A stretch of DNA of 64,000 bases. Source: Roseiconus lacunae. Lineage in GTDB: Bacteria > Planctomycetota > Planctomycetia > Pirellulales > Pirellulaceae. Below, one piece after another: positions 63,065 through 64,000 of this stretch. Each line of letters starts with the position of its first letter. The stretch's first letter is position 1. The notes below the pieces were generated by a model. It searched no databases. It saw only the letters and a program-made list of their open reading frames with translations, and had not been told where the DNA came from. Where the stretch lies: NCBI RefSeq assembly GCF_008312935.1, contig NZ_VSZO01000053.1, forward strand, positions 496,001 to 560,000, written 5' to 3'. The position numbers and the translations under genes are program-made.

Positions 63065-63730
63065 TCAAGATTGCATGAAAGGATCGGCTTCAAAAATCGC
63101 TGACTGCGATTCGAGTCCGCACTCATCATAAAATTGCCGTATGAAGTTTTGCATGAATTGCTCACGACGTACTGCCATTTGACGTCCTGTTTCAGTGTTC
63201 ATGAGCGAACGAAGCCGAAAGAGCTTCTCATAGAAATGGCTGACGCCCGACTTCGCATGGGGATTCTTAGGATCAAAAAAACACTGTCCCTTCACGGCAC
63301 CGTATTCAATCGTCCGAACGATCCCAATCGCTCCGAGCGCGTCCAAGCGATCCGCATCTTGGACGACTTGTCCTTCCAGCGATAGCGGTGACGCTTCCGC
63401 TCGTTTACGAAATGAGATGTTTTCAACAATCTGGACAATGTGGCGAATCATGGGTTCACCCATCGATCCGCTGCTAGCCATCGTTTCTTCAAGTATTTCG
63501 CGAGAGAATTCGCCGCTACGTTCAACACCGTCGTGGAATTTCGCATCACCCACATCATGCAGTAATGCGGCGAGTTCGATCACCAGTGGATCACCACCCT
63601 CCCGCGATTGGATCACTTTCGCAGTCGACACGACTCGGTCGATATGATCCATGTCGTGCCCGGCGCCTTGGCCGGAAAGCCGTCGTGAAACTTCGCGACG
63701 GACAATCGAAATGAGATTGGATTCGGGCAT
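63065..63730 (-). CDS. HD-domain phosphohydrolase
   Basis: 221-aa protein of the YedJ/YpgQ HD family. Metal-binding His and Asp residues are seen in [24 protein letters not shown] and [13 protein letters not shown]. These enzymes hydrolyse nucleotide or phosphate esters. No signal or membrane segment is present. It leads the CsaA-like gene, with start and stop nearly touching. Confidence 0.88.
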   Translation of the reverse strand: MPESNLISIVRREVSRRLSGQGAGHDMDHIDRVVSTAKVIQSREGGDPLVIELAALLHDVGDAKFHDGVERSGEFSREILEETMASSGSMGEPMIRHIVQIVENISFRKRAEASPLSLEGQVVQDADRLDALGAIGIVRTIEYGAVKGQCFFDPKNPHAKSGVSHFYEKLFRLRSLMNTETGRQMAVRREQFMQNFIRQFYDECGLESQSAIFEADPFMQS

Positions 63731-64000
63731 CTATTTTTTCGGGAGCCAAAAACGCAAAAGAGAGAATGACAGTGCAGGTTCGATCAACACTGCGATGTGG
63801 TTGTACCAGGATCTGACCACCATAGCGAATGGTGCCCTGCCGATCGTCGCGTTCGCATCCGCGGTGGGCCTGCCGTGAGACATGGGGATTGCTTAGTGAA
63901 ATGCAATCCGCTTGTGAGGTGGCAATTTAGCCTGATCATCCCTGCGCGGCTAACGCGAGTGATTTCATGACGTGATCATGGCCTCGGTTTCGGTTGAGTC
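63731..64000. other. right-edge region, no gene supported
   Basis: The last 270 bp hold no frame I can support. A GCGGCTAACGCG word near 63950 weakly recalls the dispersed repeat arm but lacks a partner. Confidence 0.3.

Overview
The window looks like a chromosome segment from a planctomycete, most likely of the Rhodopirellula/Pirellulaceae type. The evidence is a PSCyt1/DUF1549/DUF1553 protein paired with a Tat-exported DUF1501 protein, a DUF1559 pseudopilin-like protein, a large DUF58/BatA/VWA/DUF4175-like operon, many small lipoproteins, few strong Shine-Dalgarno sequences and moderately high GC. No rRNA, tRNA, CRISPR array, intact insertion sequence or prophage was recognised.

Layout. 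1-722: no confident gene. 723-5236: PSCyt/DUF1501 pair. 5605-6699: pheA. 6745-10379 (minus): a propeller/M28 peptidase/PDZ protein and a small unknown. 10688-13000 (minus): amn and a RarD-type permease. 13200-26539 (plus): a tightly coupled six-gene operon (DUF58, BatA/VWA, second VWA protein, a 1962-residue membrane/coiled-coil protein, a Tat-exported prenyltransferase-like protein, BshB1). 26540-27472: no gene seen. 27473-35031: a signalling island with one plus-strand PAS histidine kinase, a minus-strand four-gene receiver/kinase operon and a haem-binding (DUF3365) chemoreceptor. 35698-39327: ImuA/ImuB-type mutagenic repair genes, a LapA-like membrane protein and a small protein with a clamp-binding-like motif. 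39513-46433: an unknown, a PDZ protein coupled to mutY, a di-haem peroxidase, a DUF1559 protein and a small lipoprotein. 46777-53369: a thioredoxin-fold lipoprotein divergent from a redox module. 53707-58480 (minus): an RND pump and its adaptor. 59196-63730: a DUF2314 lipoprotein, a membrane CheA-like kinase, a CoA-binding protein, a CsaA-like protein and an HD hydrolase.

The most unusual gene set is 48617-53369. Three consecutive genes encode (i) a protein joining cyclic-nucleotide-binding-like domains to a four-cluster [4Fe-4S] ferredoxin, (ii) a membrane protein with two His-x13-His pairs, the spacing of a di-haem cytochrome b, and (iii) a membrane-anchored cytochrome with ten CxxCH motifs. 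Together they read as a transmembrane electron-transfer chain whose ferredoxin end may be ligand-controlled. I do not recognise it as a described system.

A second theme is a dispersed inverted-repeat family (arms resembling AACCGGGGCTAACGCCCATC and its complement). It occurs in at least six intergenic places, once as a tandem pair, and one copy seems to supply the stop codon of the RND pump gene.
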